A stretch of 32,291 nucleotides of DNA from Candidatus Babelota bacterium (lineage in GTDB: Bacteria > Babelota > Babeliae > Babelales > UASB340). The notes under the pieces were generated by a model. It worked only from the letters and a program-made list of their open reading frames with translations, searched no databases and was not told the DNA's origin. The first letter of the stretch is position 1; every line of letters begins with the position of its first letter. Below, piece after piece: positions 16,153-25,387 of the stretch. The stretch covers positions 1 to 32,291 of the forward strand of contig WJIY01000021.1 of the NCBI GenBank assembly GCA_014730005.1, in the 5' to 3' direction. A program made the translations under genes and the position numbers.

Positions 16153-17455
16153 ATACTTGAGCAATATTAATTCGTTTAGTTCTTTGTGCTGGTATCCAGG
16201 TTGCTAAAAAGCCAAGAAACATTGTACATATAAAAACAATAATAAATATCTCAATATCCATTCGTGCAGGAAGATGAGAAACATAATAAACATCTGGTAA
16301 TTGTATGAAAGGGTATTTTTCTAACAAAAATCCTGCAATTGCTGCCAAAATTAATCCGGAAATTGAAGCCCAAAAAGTTATTCTTAAACCAATACGCAAA
16401 AATATAGATAGAATTTTTTTGTTGCTAAGCCCCATAGATTTGAAAATGGCAATATCACGTCTTTTTTGTTGAATATACATGAAAAGTAATGAAACCATTG
16501 TCATGCATGCAACAAGAGTTATTAATGCAAGAATAAAAAACATAACATATTTTTCTAATTTTAATGATGCTACAAGTGCTGGATATAAGTCTTTCCAAGA
16601 ACATACATTAAGCATAGGAAATCTTTTTTGTAGTTTTTTAATGATTAGATTTTCTTGATTTTGAAATGTAATAAATTTAAAAAATTCTTTAACTAAGTTT
16701 TGCAATAAATTTTTTGATTTTTGTAAAGAGAGTAACTTGGAGAAATTATTATTACTCTTTAATTTCAAGCTTAATTGATCGATACCTTTTTTTTCTTTAA
16801 ATATGTTTTGTATAAAATTTAAAGAACAAAATGCAAAATTATTATCATATTCTTCTAAGCCTATTTTAAATATAGCAGAAATTTTAGCAGTTTTTTTCTT
16901 TAAAAATACTTTTTTTTCACTCGCAGGTTCTGGAATTAAAAGGTTTATTTGATCGCCAACATTTAAATTAAAATGTTTTGCAGTTTTATAACCAATAATA
17001 ATTTGATTATTTTGCAATAGATTTTTCAATGAGTTGGCGTTTGATTTAATTGGAAAAATTATTTTTTCCTCAATATTTGTAACATGTCCTTCATTTTGAG
17101 GATCAACTCCTTTTAAAAATAAAATTGATTGTATTTTATTTTTGCTAATTAAAACTTGACGTGTACTACTTGCACTGATTGCTTCTAATTGATCAAATTC
17201 TTCAAGTAAAGTATTTTTAAGATTTTCATAATCTAATTTATTTCCAGGGCTGTAGATAATTATTTGTGAATTGATACCTTGCATTTTTTCATGAATTGTT
17301 TTTTCAAAACCGTTCATAATAATAAGAGTTAGCATTAATGAAAATGTTCCGATTAAAATCCCAAGAAAACAAACTTTAATCATTAATGAAATATTTCGAT
17401 CTTTTTGTTTAAATTGTAGATATTTTTTAGATACAAAACCTGCTAGATTTTTCAT
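16139..17455 (-). CDS. lolC: Lipoprotein-releasing ABC transporter permease (LolC/LolE family)
   Basis: This inner-membrane permease extracts outer-membrane lipoproteins for LolA. The track's start at 17500 uses TTG; the ATG at 17455 begins MKNLAGFVSKKYLQFKQKD, the usual LolC/E amino end, giving 438 residues. One membrane segment (27-47) is followed by the family's MNGFEKTIHEKMQGI and a periplasmic domain (about 50-295). The C-terminal FtsX domain has three membrane segments, the cytoplasmic KRRDIAIFKSMGLS coupling motif (331-344) and the terminal IPAQRTKRINIAQVLR. There is no good Shine-Dalgarno, only AAAGAAAG. The partner ATPase LolD is not in the window. LolC and LolE cannot be told apart by eye, so the symbol is provisional; a single fused-role permease is possible. 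It supports a double-membrane cell. Confidence 0.88.
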   Translation of the reverse strand: MKNLAGFVSKKYLQFKQKDRNISLMIKVCFLGILIGTFSLMLTLIIMNGFEKTIHEKMQGINSQIIIYSPGNKLDYENLKNTLLEEFDQLEAISASSTRQVLISKNKIQSILFLKGVDPQNEGHVTNIEEKIIFPIKSNANSLKNLLQNNQIIIGYKTAKHFNLNVGDQINLLIPEPASEKKVFLKKKTAKISAIFKIGLEEYDNNFAFCSLNFIQNIFKEKKGIDQLSLKLKSNNNFSKLLSLQKSKNLLQNLVKEFFKFITFQNQENLIIKKLQKRFPMLNVCSWKDLYPALVASLKLEKYVMFFILALITLVACMTMVSLLFMYIQQKRRDIAIFKSMGLSNKKILSIFLRIGLRITFWASISGLILAAIAGFLLEKYPFIQLPDVYYVSHLPARMDIEIFIIVFICTMFLGFLATWIPAQRTKRINIAQVLRQE

Positions 17456-17590
17456 TTTATTTCTTTCTTTTTTATTTTTTTTAATTTGTTTAAAGTACAA
17501 AAAGTTAGTATTTTTATCTTGATATTATTAAAATATGAATAATGTTTAAAGATATTTAAGTAAATAAATAAAGTAAGGAGTACTTTTATA

Positions 17591-18283
17591 ATGCTGATAA
17601 AAAGAAATTTTTTAATTTTTTTGTCAATTTCTACTTTATTGTTTTTTACTTCATGTATTAAATATCATAAATTATCAAAAGAAGAAACTCCTCAAGGTAG
17701 AAACCTTCCTGATTATAGGCATGTTGTATACGATAATTTGAGATCCAAAACAATTTATAATGAATTTTCAACATTAGCACATTTTGATGTTTTAAGGCTT
17801 TCAGATGAAGTAAGAGAAGCATATGTAAATATTAATGCTGATAAGCGTGGTAAAGATAAGCAGGCAAAAAAGGCAATGTTGCGTCGTCAATTAGAAGAAA
17901 ATAAACACTGGATTAGTATGTATATTTTAGCGGACATAAGAGATAAAAATCATGTTTCATTGACCGATAAAAATTCTTTATGGTCACCCTTTATTGTATT
18001 AAGCGATGGAAGAAAAGTTATGCCAATTAGTATAAAAGAAGTTGATTTAGAACCGGAATATCAATTTTTATTTGGATATCGATTTAATGTTTTTAAGCGT
18101 TCTTATGAAGTTAAATTTCCAGTTGCAAATGCTCAAGGTGAGAATTATCTACGCGATGATATAACTTATACATTAATAATGAGTTCTCCAGCAAAGCAAG
18201 TTGAATATGATTGGAGTAGGCCGCAAGATTTTTATATGGAAGGAAAAAGGGATATAAGAGATGATGATTACTATTGGATCTGA
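17591..18283 (+). CDS. Lipoprotein of unknown function
   Basis: AAGGAG precedes the ATG. The leader MLIKRNFLIFLSISTLLFFTSC carries a lipobox-like FTSC with Cys at 22, so the product is probably a lipoprotein, which suits the adjacent divergent Lol permease. The mature 208 residues contain a very basic KRGKDKQAKKAMLRRQLEE helix and a later half with alternating hydrophobic residues (VMPISIKEVDLEPEYQFLFGYRF), suggesting a beta domain. I do not recognise the family. Its last 23 bases overlap the start of rpiB in another frame, so the two are translationally coupled. Confidence 0.8.
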   Translation: MLIKRNFLIFLSISTLLFFTSCIKYHKLSKEETPQGRNLPDYRHVVYDNLRSKTIYNEFSTLAHFDVLRLSDEVREAYVNINADKRGKDKQAKKAMLRRQLEENKHWISMYILADIRDKNHVSLTDKNSLWSPFIVLSDGRKVMPISIKEVDLEPEYQFLFGYRFNVFKRSYEVKFPVANAQGENYLRDDITYTLIMSSPAKQVEYDWSRPQDFYMEGKRDIRDDDYYWI

Positions 18284-18686
18284 TCATAGGGGATATGAAT
18301 TAAAATCTGCAATTATTAAAAAATTTGAAGATATTGAATGGATTGATGTTGGAACTACTAGTAAAGATAGGGTGGATTATCCTATTTTTGCTAAAAAAGT
18401 TTGTGAAAATATTTTAAACACAAAAATTAAATTAGGAATTTTGATTTGTGGTTCAGGAGTTGGAATTTCGATGGCTGCCAATAGATTTAACAAAATTTAT
18501 GCAGCACTTTGTTGGAATAAAGATGTAGCAAAAGTTGCTAGATCTGATGATAAAGCCAATGTTTTAGTGCTTCCCGCTGATTTTATTTCTATTGAGGAAG
18601 CTTTTGCAATAATCAAAACATGGTTATATACTGAATTTCAAGGTGGTAGGTATCGAAAAAGATTAGAGCAGATTGATAAATTTTAA
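18261..18686 (+). CDS. rpiB: Ribose-5-phosphate isomerase B (RpiB/LacAB family)
   Basis: RpiB interconverts ribose 5-phosphate and ribulose 5-phosphate in the pentose phosphate pathway. The 141 residues are the normal length. ITIGSDHRGYELK (3-15) holds the Asp-His pair, DVGTTSKDRVDYP the next loop, and LICGSGVGISMAANR (61-75) the catalytic Cys63. The C-terminal FQGGRYRKRLEQI retains the phosphate-binding Arg residues. One departure: where the family normally has Arg-x-His-Asn-x-x-Asn-Val, this protein reads ARSDDKANV (93-101), so the conserved His-Asn pair is replaced by Asp-Asp. Two ATGs in a row (18261, 18264) lie within the end of the lipoprotein gene; either could be used, with translational coupling. 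Confidence 0.88.
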   Translation: MMITIGSDHRGYELKSAIIKKFEDIEWIDVGTTSKDRVDYPIFAKKVCENILNTKIKLGILICGSGVGISMAANRFNKIYAALCWNKDVAKVARSDDKANVLVLPADFISIEEAFAIIKTWLYTEFQGGRYRKRLEQIDKF

Positions 18687-18827
18687 TTTTTTATGTTTGT
18701 TTTAAGAAAAATTATATAATCATCCCCTAATGAAGATAAAATATTTTTATCATTTAATTATCGATATTTTTCTATAAATATTAGAATCTTAGATTTTTAA
18801 TTATTAAGTTTTTTAGGAATAGTCAAA

Positions 18828-21827
18828 ATGAGTAATAAAGAAAAAAAGAAAAATCCATATCAAGATACTCTTAATCTTCCAAAAACAGAATTTTCAATTC
18901 GTGCAAATGCTGCAAAAAAAGAACCCGAAATTTTAGATAAGTGGAAAGAGGATGATTTATATTTAAAGACTTGGAATAAAAATAAAGAAGAAAAAAAATA
19001 TGTTTTGCATGATGGTCCTCCTTATGCAAATGGCAATATTCATATGGGTCATGTGTTAAATAAAGTTTTAAAAGATTTTGTTACAAAATTTAAAAGAATG
19101 TCTGGATACCACGTCCCCGTAAAGCCTGGTTGGGATTGTCATGGTCTTCCTATTGAATTAAAGGTAATAGCTGATTTTAATAAAACTTCTGAGAATAAAA
19201 AACAACAAACAAAATGGAATAGTGAAGAAAAATTAGCATTAAAAAAGGCATGCAGAGAATATGCAAACAAATGGATAAATATTCAAAAAAAAGAATTTGA
19301 AAATTTAGGTGTTGTAATGAATTGGAATAATCCATACATTACAATGAATCCAAAATATGAAGCAAATATTTTACGAGCATTTGCAATGTTTGTTGATGGT
19401 GGCTATATACAGAGAAAAGGTAAATCGGTTCCATGGTGTGCTTCTTGCCAAACAGTTTTGGCTACAGCTGAAATTGAATATAAAGATCGTAAAGATCCTT
19501 CAATTTATGTTTTGTTTCCTTTTTCAAGCGATATAAGTAAAAAACTTTTTCCCGAAGTTATTCAAGTTAATCCTGATTTAAATATTAATTTTTTAATTTG
19601 GACAACAACTCCTTGGACTTTGCCATTAAATAGAGCTGTAGTTTTAAGCAATGTGGCGCAATATGTTTTATTAAAGCATCCTGAAAAAAATTTAGCCTTC
19701 ATTGTGGCAAAGGATTTAGCAGATAAAATTTGTAGCATTTTGGGAATAGAAAAAGATATTTTAGCTATTTTTAGTTCTAATATTTTTGAAGGCAAAAAGG
19801 TAAAACATCCATTTATCCAAAATTTGCAAGTTCCTGTGATTTTGGATGATAGCGTTTTACTTGATGAAGGAACTGCATGTGTACATACTGCTCCTGGATG
19901 TGGACCCGAAGATTATTTTATAGGTGTAAAAAATAATCTTGAAATTTTTTCTCCTTTATCTGCAGATGGGAAATATACTTTGGGAATAGAGCCTAAAGAT
20001 TTGGAAGGAATGTCTGTTAGAGATGGTCAAATTTGGGTATTGAAAAAGTTGACAGAAAAAAATCGATTGTTACATAAAGCTAATATTAAACACTCATATC
20101 CTCATTGTTGGCGATGTCACACTGGTTTGATATTTAGAGCAACAGATCAATGGTTTTGTAATTTACAAAAAAATAATTTAATTCCTGAGACATTAAAAAC
20201 TATAGAATCTATTGACTTTATTCCTGCTTGGGGGAAAAAGAGATTGGATTCTTTTATTAATAATAGAACAGAATGGTGTATTTCACGTCAAAGAATTTGG
20301 GGTGTGCCAATTCCTGCATTATTATGCAAAAAATGTGATAATGCATATATTTCAAAAGATTTTATTGAAAAAATTGCAACAAACGTTGAGCGTGAAGGTA
20401 TTGAATTTTGGGATAAAACAACAATTGAGCAAATGCAATATCAAAAAATTGTTCCAACTGATTTTAAATGTGAAAAATGCAATAATTCAGATTTGAGTGA
20501 TTTTAAAAAAGAAACTGATATTTTAGATGTATGGTTTGATTCTGGAGTTAGTCACTATGCTGTTTTAGATCAAGATCCAAAAAATTTAGGAGTTCCTGCC
20601 GATATTTATCTTGAAGGGTCAGATCAACATCGTGGATGGTTTCAAAGTTCATTACTTTCTTCGATGATAATAAATAAAAAAACATGTACCAAAGAAATTA
20701 TTACACATGGTTTTGTTGTTGATGCAAAAGGCTATAAGATGTCTAAATCTTTGGGTAATGTAATTTTACCAGATCAAGTTATTAATAAATATAGCCGAGA
20801 TATTTTAAGATTATGGGTGGCAAGTTCTGATTATCATGGTGATATTTCAATTTCTGAGAATATTTTAAAAAATGTTTCAGAAGTTTATCGTAAAATTAGA
20901 AATACCTGTCGATTTATGCTTTCAAATCTTTATGATTTTGATCCTTTAAAAGATGCAGTTGAATATGAGCAATTATTAAAAATTGATCAGTACGCTTTGG
21001 CAAATTTATTCGAATTAAATGATAAAGTATTAAGTTCTTATAATCAGTCAGATTTTGCGGCGGTTTATTATTATTTGAATAATTATTGCTCAAATCAATT
21101 AAGTTCACTTTATTTAGATATTTCAAAAGATCGACTTTATGTAGAAAAAGCTGGTGGACATTTACGTAGATCAGCTCAAACAACAATATATTTAATTTTG
21201 GATGTAATAACTCATCTTATGGCTCCAATAATGTCATTTTTAGCTGAAGAGCTTTCAGATTATTATCAAAGAGTTAAGACAAAATCTATTCATTTACAAT
21301 CTTTTTTGTTTGTTACAAATATTTGGGAACTTTTAAGTAAAAAAGAAATACCTTCGCATTTAAAAGCTATTCATCCGTATGTAAATTTAGCAGATCTTCA
21401 AGCATTTAGTGATATTGTTAAAATGCGCTTGTTTTGGAATATTTTAGAACAATTACGTGATGCAGTATTAAAAGAGCTTGAACAAAAACGTCAGCAAGGA
21501 ATTATAAAACATTCATTGGGGGCTAAAGTTGAAATTTTTATAGAGCCAAGCAGTGATCAAAAACAACAAATTGATAAATTTTTAGTGATTCTTAAAGATT
21601 CAAAAGAGAGTGTTGATAGATTTTTTAAAGATTGGCTTATTGTGTCAAAATGTGATTTTGTAAATCATAAAGAAAATTTATCAAAAACTGATTTTGATTG
21701 GATTTATGTAAAAGTTTCTCGAGCTGATGGTGTTAAATGTCCTAGGTGTTGGCAATGGGAAAAAACAGATCATGAAAATGGTTTGTGTTCGCGATGTTAC
21801 AATATTTTGAATAACACGAACTCGTGA
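18828..21827 (+). CDS. ileS: Isoleucine--tRNA ligase
   Basis: This class I aminoacyl-tRNA synthetase charges tRNA-Ile. The 999-residue frame shows the whole domain order. HDGPPYANGNIHMGH (61-75) contains the HIGH-type motif. The editing domain carries WTTTPWTLPLNRA and the later DEGTACVHTAPGCGPEDY. GSDQHRGWFQSSLLSS is followed by KMSKSLGN (about 637-644). An anticodon-binding helical region leads to a C-terminal zinc ribbon, CPRCWQWEK...LCSRC (about 971-990), as in bacterial-type enzymes. AGGA precedes the ATG. The 141-bp leader is too short and featureless for a T-box. It stands alone as a transcription unit. Confidence 0.97.
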   Translation: MSNKEKKKNPYQDTLNLPKTEFSIRANAAKKEPEILDKWKEDDLYLKTWNKNKEEKKYVLHDGPPYANGNIHMGHVLNKVLKDFVTKFKRMSGYHVPVKPGWDCHGLPIELKVIADFNKTSENKKQQTKWNSEEKLALKKACREYANKWINIQKKEFENLGVVMNWNNPYITMNPKYEANILRAFAMFVDGGYIQRKGKSVPWCASCQTVLATAEIEYKDRKDPSIYVLFPFSSDISKKLFPEVIQVNPDLNINFLIWTTTPWTLPLNRAVVLSNVAQYVLLKHPEKNLAFIVAKDLADKICSILGIEKDILAIFSSNIFEGKKVKHPFIQNLQVPVILDDSVLLDEGTACVHTAPGCGPEDYFIGVKNNLEIFSPLSADGKYTLGIEPKDLEGMSVRDGQIWVLKKLTEKNRLLHKANIKHSYPHCWRCHTGLIFRATDQWFCNLQKNNLIPETLKTIESIDFIPAWGKKRLDSFINNRTEWCISRQRIWGVPIPALLCKKCDNAYISKDFIEKIATNVEREGIEFWDKTTIEQMQYQKIVPTDFKCEKCNNSDLSDFKKETDILDVWFDSGVSHYAVLDQDPKNLGVPADIYLEGSDQHRGWFQSSLLSSMIINKKTCTKEIITHGFVVDAKGYKMSKSLGNVILPDQVINKYSRDILRLWVASSDYHGDISISENILKNVSEVYRKIRNTCRFMLSNLYDFDPLKDAVEYEQLLKIDQYALANLFELNDKVLSSYNQSDFAAVYYYLNNYCSNQLSSLYLDISKDRLYVEKAGGHLRRSAQTTIYLILDVITHLMAPIMSFLAEELSDYYQRVKTKSIHLQSFLFVTNIWELLSKKEIPSHLKAIHPYVNLADLQAFSDIVKMRLFWNILEQLRDAVLKELEQKRQQGIIKHSLGAKVEIFIEPSSDQKQQIDKFLVILKDSKESVDRFFKDWLIVSKCDFVNHKENLSKTDFDWIYVKVSRADGVKCPRCWQWEKTDHENGLCSRCYNILNNTNS

Positions 21828-21906
21828 TTTAAAAAATAACTTTTATAATTATTTTGCTCAGATATTTTAATAAATAAAGTGTTTACCCTAAATAATGATT
21901 TTTGAA

Positions 21907-21931
21907 GCATCGATCTCTGAATATACGATGC
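21907..21931. other. Short inverted repeat downstream of ileS
   Basis: GCATCG and CGATGC are separated by 13 bases and lie 80 bp after the ileS stop. The stem is only six base pairs with no U-run, so it may be a weak hairpin or nothing. Confidence 0.25.
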
Positions 21932-22024
21932 AAATTTCCGGATTTGGGATTATCATTGTAAGAATTTTTTGTTATTTTTTTTCCAAAATAGGTGTTAATA
22001 AAACGTAGAAGTTATAGAAATATT

Positions 22025-22056
22025 TAATAAGGAAGGTTACTTAACCTTCCTTATTA
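22025..22056. terminator. Strong hairpin between convergent ileS and unknown secreted gene
   Basis: TAATAAGGAAGGTTA (22025-22039) pairs perfectly with TAACCTTCCTTATTA (22042-22056), a 15-bp stem with a minimal loop. It lies eight bases beyond the stop of the minus-strand gene ending at 22064 and in the convergent space after ileS. AT-rich flanks on both sides allow it to act as a terminator in both directions. Confidence 0.65.
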
Positions 22057-22063
22057 TTAAAGT

Positions 22064-22879
22064 TTAGGAAATTTCTAATTGTTCAATATTTAAATTAAGA
22101 AACTCTGTCCATTTATCTTTGTCAGATTTTTCTTTTTCACATATTTGATTTAATAATTTAAATATTTCAACAAATACATCTCTATTATTTCCTTGAAATA
22201 TTTTAATATTATCTTCTTGAGTACATAACGTCTTTATATTTTTATCTACCGGACGAAAGTAAATTGTAGTCGAAGAAAGAAAGGAAGTGTAGGGAGTTGT
22301 AACCCAATCAGGACATGAAAAATCATTTTTTACTTTAGTTTCACTTATTTTAAACCAACTATCAACTTGATTGATTACTTCATTAAAGTTGGGACAAATT
22401 CTTTGTAATTTTTGACGCCACCAATATAAAAATTTATTTAAATAGATATTATACGAATCAAAATATTTTTTATATCCATCGTCAATTTTTTTTAAGCTAT
22501 AAATATCTTGAGTTATTCTTATTAAACATATTGTCATTGCTTTAAAATAATTGGTTATATCTTCGAATTCAGGATTTTTGAGGTTTATTTTATAATAATT
22601 ATTTCTTGCTAATATATACCAAAAAAATGGATTTGCTTTATCTTCTGCTTGTTTTTGTACCCAATTGTAAATTTCTTTTGTAGGATCTTTTTCTAATTTT
22701 TTATATAAAATATCTCTAATTTCTTGATACTGGTGTTCTTCTAAATATTCGTTCAATTGTTTAATCGTTGGATTTTCTACTTTTTCTGTTTCTGTATCGG
22801 GTGGCATTAGCTTTATATTATTAAATGAGACAAAAAATATACATGATAAAGTAATTATATTCAGCTTATTTTTGATCAT
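22064..22879 (-). CDS. Secreted helical protein of unknown function
   Basis: AAAGGAG lies just before the ATG. The leader MIKNKLNIITLSCIFFVSFN is a signal peptide. The mature part is almost wholly helical and rich in aromatic residues (NPFFWYILARNNYY, FLYWWRQKLQRICPNF), with a pattern that might reflect TPR-like or Sel1-like hairpins, though no canonical repeat can be drawn. The gene starts 35 bases after the stop of the 758-residue propeller protein on the same strand, so the two are probably co-transcribed and may work together. No family is recognised. Confidence 0.75.
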   Translation of the reverse strand: MIKNKLNIITLSCIFFVSFNNIKLMPPDTETEKVENPTIKQLNEYLEEHQYQEIRDILYKKLEKDPTKEIYNWVQKQAEDKANPFFWYILARNNYYKINLKNPEFEDITNYFKAMTICLIRITQDIYSLKKIDDGYKKYFDSYNIYLNKFLYWWRQKLQRICPNFNEVINQVDSWFKISETKVKNDFSCPDWVTTPYTSFLSSTTIYFRPVDKNIKTLCTQEDNIKIFQGNNRDVFVEIFKLLNQICEKEKSDKDKWTEFLNLNIEQLEIS

Positions 22880-22914
22880 GTTTTTCTCCTTTTTTTAAAA
22901 AAATTAAACATTTA

Positions 22915-25191
22915 TTACTTTGATGTGATATCTTTAAGTTGCCATTTTTTATCTAAACTTCCTTTATTTGAATCTAAATAAACGGAACCATCGGATTTTT
23001 GTGCTCCAAGTTGTAAGCCTTCTAATGTTTGCAAATAAATTGGATTAGTGAATGCTTTTTCAATTTCACTTGTATCTTGTTTATTTAATTGATTAACAAC
23101 TTTAAATATTGTTGCTTCTTGAGGTGTTGAAACAGATGCTGTTAAAAATGATTTATTTTCATCGATTTGTTTTGATGTTATATACATTTCATTTAATATA
23201 GATTTAATTATAATTTCCTGATTAAATTTTAAAGGGGCGGAGGAATTTGGATTTTTTGGATCGATGAAAGAAAAACTTTCGGGCCAAGTTGTTGTTGCGG
23301 CAATTACATTGTTTTCAGGATTTACAGTTAAATATTTTGAAAAAAAACTTTCTAATGCGATTGGTGAATTTAAGGTTCTTACTTCTTTTGTTTTTTTATA
23401 TGTTGTATTTGGTTTATTTGCATTATATACAATAGCCCAAATATCACCAGTTGAACTTATTGAGACATAATTAATATGTCTTGCTGGACCGATTTCTTGA
23501 AATTTATTATTTTTCCATTTATAAACTTTGAATTCTCCAATTCCCCAGATTTCTTTTCCTACAGCAATTTGTTTTAAGCTTATTCCTGGAATTAAAATCC
23601 AATTGATATCATTTTTTGAATTAGCTTTTGCAAGTAAACGAAAAACCTGATTTTCTGTGGAAATAGCCCATACATCTGCTTGACTAGCTGATATTTGTTT
23701 GAATTTTTGTGTACCAATAGGTTGTAATGTTTTTGTTTCCAGATTTGTTTGAAATACATTTTTGTTTGTATCGATTAGCCAGATGCGATTTTTATTTTCG
23801 ATACTTACATCTAAAAAATTAGAATTGAAAAGTTGTGTTATTTGTCCTGAATAAATAAATGGGATTGATTGTTTAATTTCAAGTAGATATAATTTATTTT
23901 CATTACTTATAATTATTATTGTGCCATCACTACCTATAGCAACGTCTTTTAATTCTATATTTTTGATAACTACGGGCAAAAAATTATTTGCTTGTTCATT
24001 CCAAATAAATAAATTTTGCAGCATATTTATCCCAAGAGTTATTCCATTATTCGTGGCTATTTTAGTTAAATCGCCTGGAACTTTTTTGAATCCTATTTCA
24101 TTTAAATCTTGTTGGATATTTTCTTCTGTCGCGACAGTTTTTTTACCAATTAAAAGTTCTTTTTTGGTAGGAATTTGAATCTTTTCGCCTTCAAGATATG
24201 TATGCTGATATGTATTAGGACCGAATTTGTAAGTTATTTCGAGTTGTTTGATTATATTTGAATTTGGATGCGTTAATCCAATATTACCGAAGACTTCATT
24301 GAAATTATTTTCTATAGTTATTCCATCATCCAAAGTTCGGATAGTATTTTTGGGATTTTTAATTAATCCATTTAAATAATCAACGATATCTGTGTTTTTG
24401 ATTTTTTTTGTTTTAAATGCGACCGTTAATAATGGATTTATATTTCCTTTTTCAGGAGGAACAACTTTATAGATATAAAATTTTTCGCTATCTTCGGCTT
24501 TTTTAGTGCTTCCTTCAACAACGCCTATTTGTGTTGGATATTTTGTATCATAAAGATATTTATTACTTTTTAATGATTTTAAAGTAATTATACCTGTTTC
24601 TTTAACATCCCCTTTAATTTCCCAATGAGCTGCAGGATCTGTTTTTTTAGTAACAAGATATGAAAAGTAATACTTTTTTGCTCCTTGCGCTATTGCCCAA
24701 CCTGCTTTTTTATTAACTCCTAAATAATAAGCAGCTTCTTGTGCAAAAGGGGTAAGACTTTGAAATGTAACTGTGTCACCGGATTTTATTATTTCTCCAT
24801 GGTGGCCATTTAATTTTTCTATTTTAAAAATAAATTGTTTATTAAAATTTTCTAACTTGTTTTTTGTGTGTACCCATAAACTTTTATCAGCTTCCAAGAA
24901 AGATTTGGTTCTTTTATTTTGTAAAACAACATTTTCTCCAGAACGGATTTTATCATCTAACACTCCATAAGTTGCATTTAAAATTTCTAATTTTACACCA
25001 ACATCTTCAAGTTGAGTTGGTATTTGCATGGGAAATTGTGAAAAAGATTTTTTAGTTGAAACTTTTAAAGTGTTTTCAGGTGTTGAGATTTCAGGAATTG
25101 ATTCTTTTATATTTTCTGTTTGTGTACAAAAATACATTTGTGAGATGTTTATTAAAATCAAAAATATTATTTTTTTTAGATTGACTATCAT
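22915..25191 (-). CDS. Secreted multidomain protein: MIR/trefoil-like repeats, DUF3395-like module and tectonin-type beta-propeller
   Basis: The track starts at 25218, but GAGGA seven bases before the ATG at 25191 sets a 758-residue product with leader MIVNLKKIIFLILINISQMYF. Residues 65-245 contain repeats of the form IRSGENVVLQNKRTKSFL, IKSGDTVTFQSL and TGIITLKSLKSNKYLY, the pattern of MIR/fascin-like beta-trefoils. Residues 252-342 (NTDIVDYLNGLIKN ... IIKQLEITYKFG) resemble the DUF3395 domain of DnaJC11. Residues 365-600 hold about five blades with tectonin-like units (LKDVAIGSDGTIIIIS, FKQISASQADVWAIS, ISLKQIAVGKEIWGIG). Residues 605-755 return to a trefoil-like part. Divergent from the 1501-residue gene, whose modules it shares. 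Role inferred: carbohydrate or protein binding outside the cell. Confidence 0.8.
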   Translation of the reverse strand: MIVNLKKIIFLILINISQMYFCTQTENIKESIPEISTPENTLKVSTKKSFSQFPMQIPTQLEDVGVKLEILNATYGVLDDKIRSGENVVLQNKRTKSFLEADKSLWVHTKNKLENFNKQFIFKIEKLNGHHGEIIKSGDTVTFQSLTPFAQEAAYYLGVNKKAGWAIAQGAKKYYFSYLVTKKTDPAAHWEIKGDVKETGIITLKSLKSNKYLYDTKYPTQIGVVEGSTKKAEDSEKFYIYKVVPPEKGNINPLLTVAFKTKKIKNTDIVDYLNGLIKNPKNTIRTLDDGITIENNFNEVFGNIGLTHPNSNIIKQLEITYKFGPNTYQHTYLEGEKIQIPTKKELLIGKKTVATEENIQQDLNEIGFKKVPGDLTKIATNNGITLGINMLQNLFIWNEQANNFLPVVIKNIELKDVAIGSDGTIIIISNENKLYLLEIKQSIPFIYSGQITQLFNSNFLDVSIENKNRIWLIDTNKNVFQTNLETKTLQPIGTQKFKQISASQADVWAISTENQVFRLLAKANSKNDINWILIPGISLKQIAVGKEIWGIGEFKVYKWKNNKFQEIGPARHINYVSISSTGDIWAIVYNANKPNTTYKKTKEVRTLNSPIALESFFSKYLTVNPENNVIAATTTWPESFSFIDPKNPNSSAPLKFNQEIIIKSILNEMYITSKQIDENKSFLTASVSTPQEATIFKVVNQLNKQDTSEIEKAFTNPIYLQTLEGLQLGAQKSDGSVYLDSNKGSLDKKWQLKDITSK

Positions 25192-25256
25192 TATAATTCC
25201 TCTATTCCTGTGTATCAAAATTAATAATTTAAAATTGATAATAATGATGCAAAAAC

Positions 25257-25287
25257 ATTATGGCATTTTGTTATATGTGTTAGTCAA
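25257..25287 (-). promoter_or_regulatory. Candidate extended -10 promoter for the propeller gene
   Basis: On the minus strand, TTGACT is followed after 19 bases by TGCCATAAT, an extended -10 form (TGnCATAAT). It lies 66 bases upstream of the chosen ATG at 25191. The spacing is long, and the call rests on sequence resemblance only. Confidence 0.3.
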
Positions 25288-25387
25288 TAATATTAATTAA
25301 AAAGTTTTTTTAAAAATTATAGAAAAATAAGGATTTAAATGTTTATTCTTTTTAAAAATATCAGATGTAGTCACAGGAGGATTTTTA

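Noticed and set aside
18687-18827. T-box or other riboswitch before ileS
   Set aside because: The 141-bp leader has no T-box sequence, no specifier stem and no terminator/antiterminator pair.
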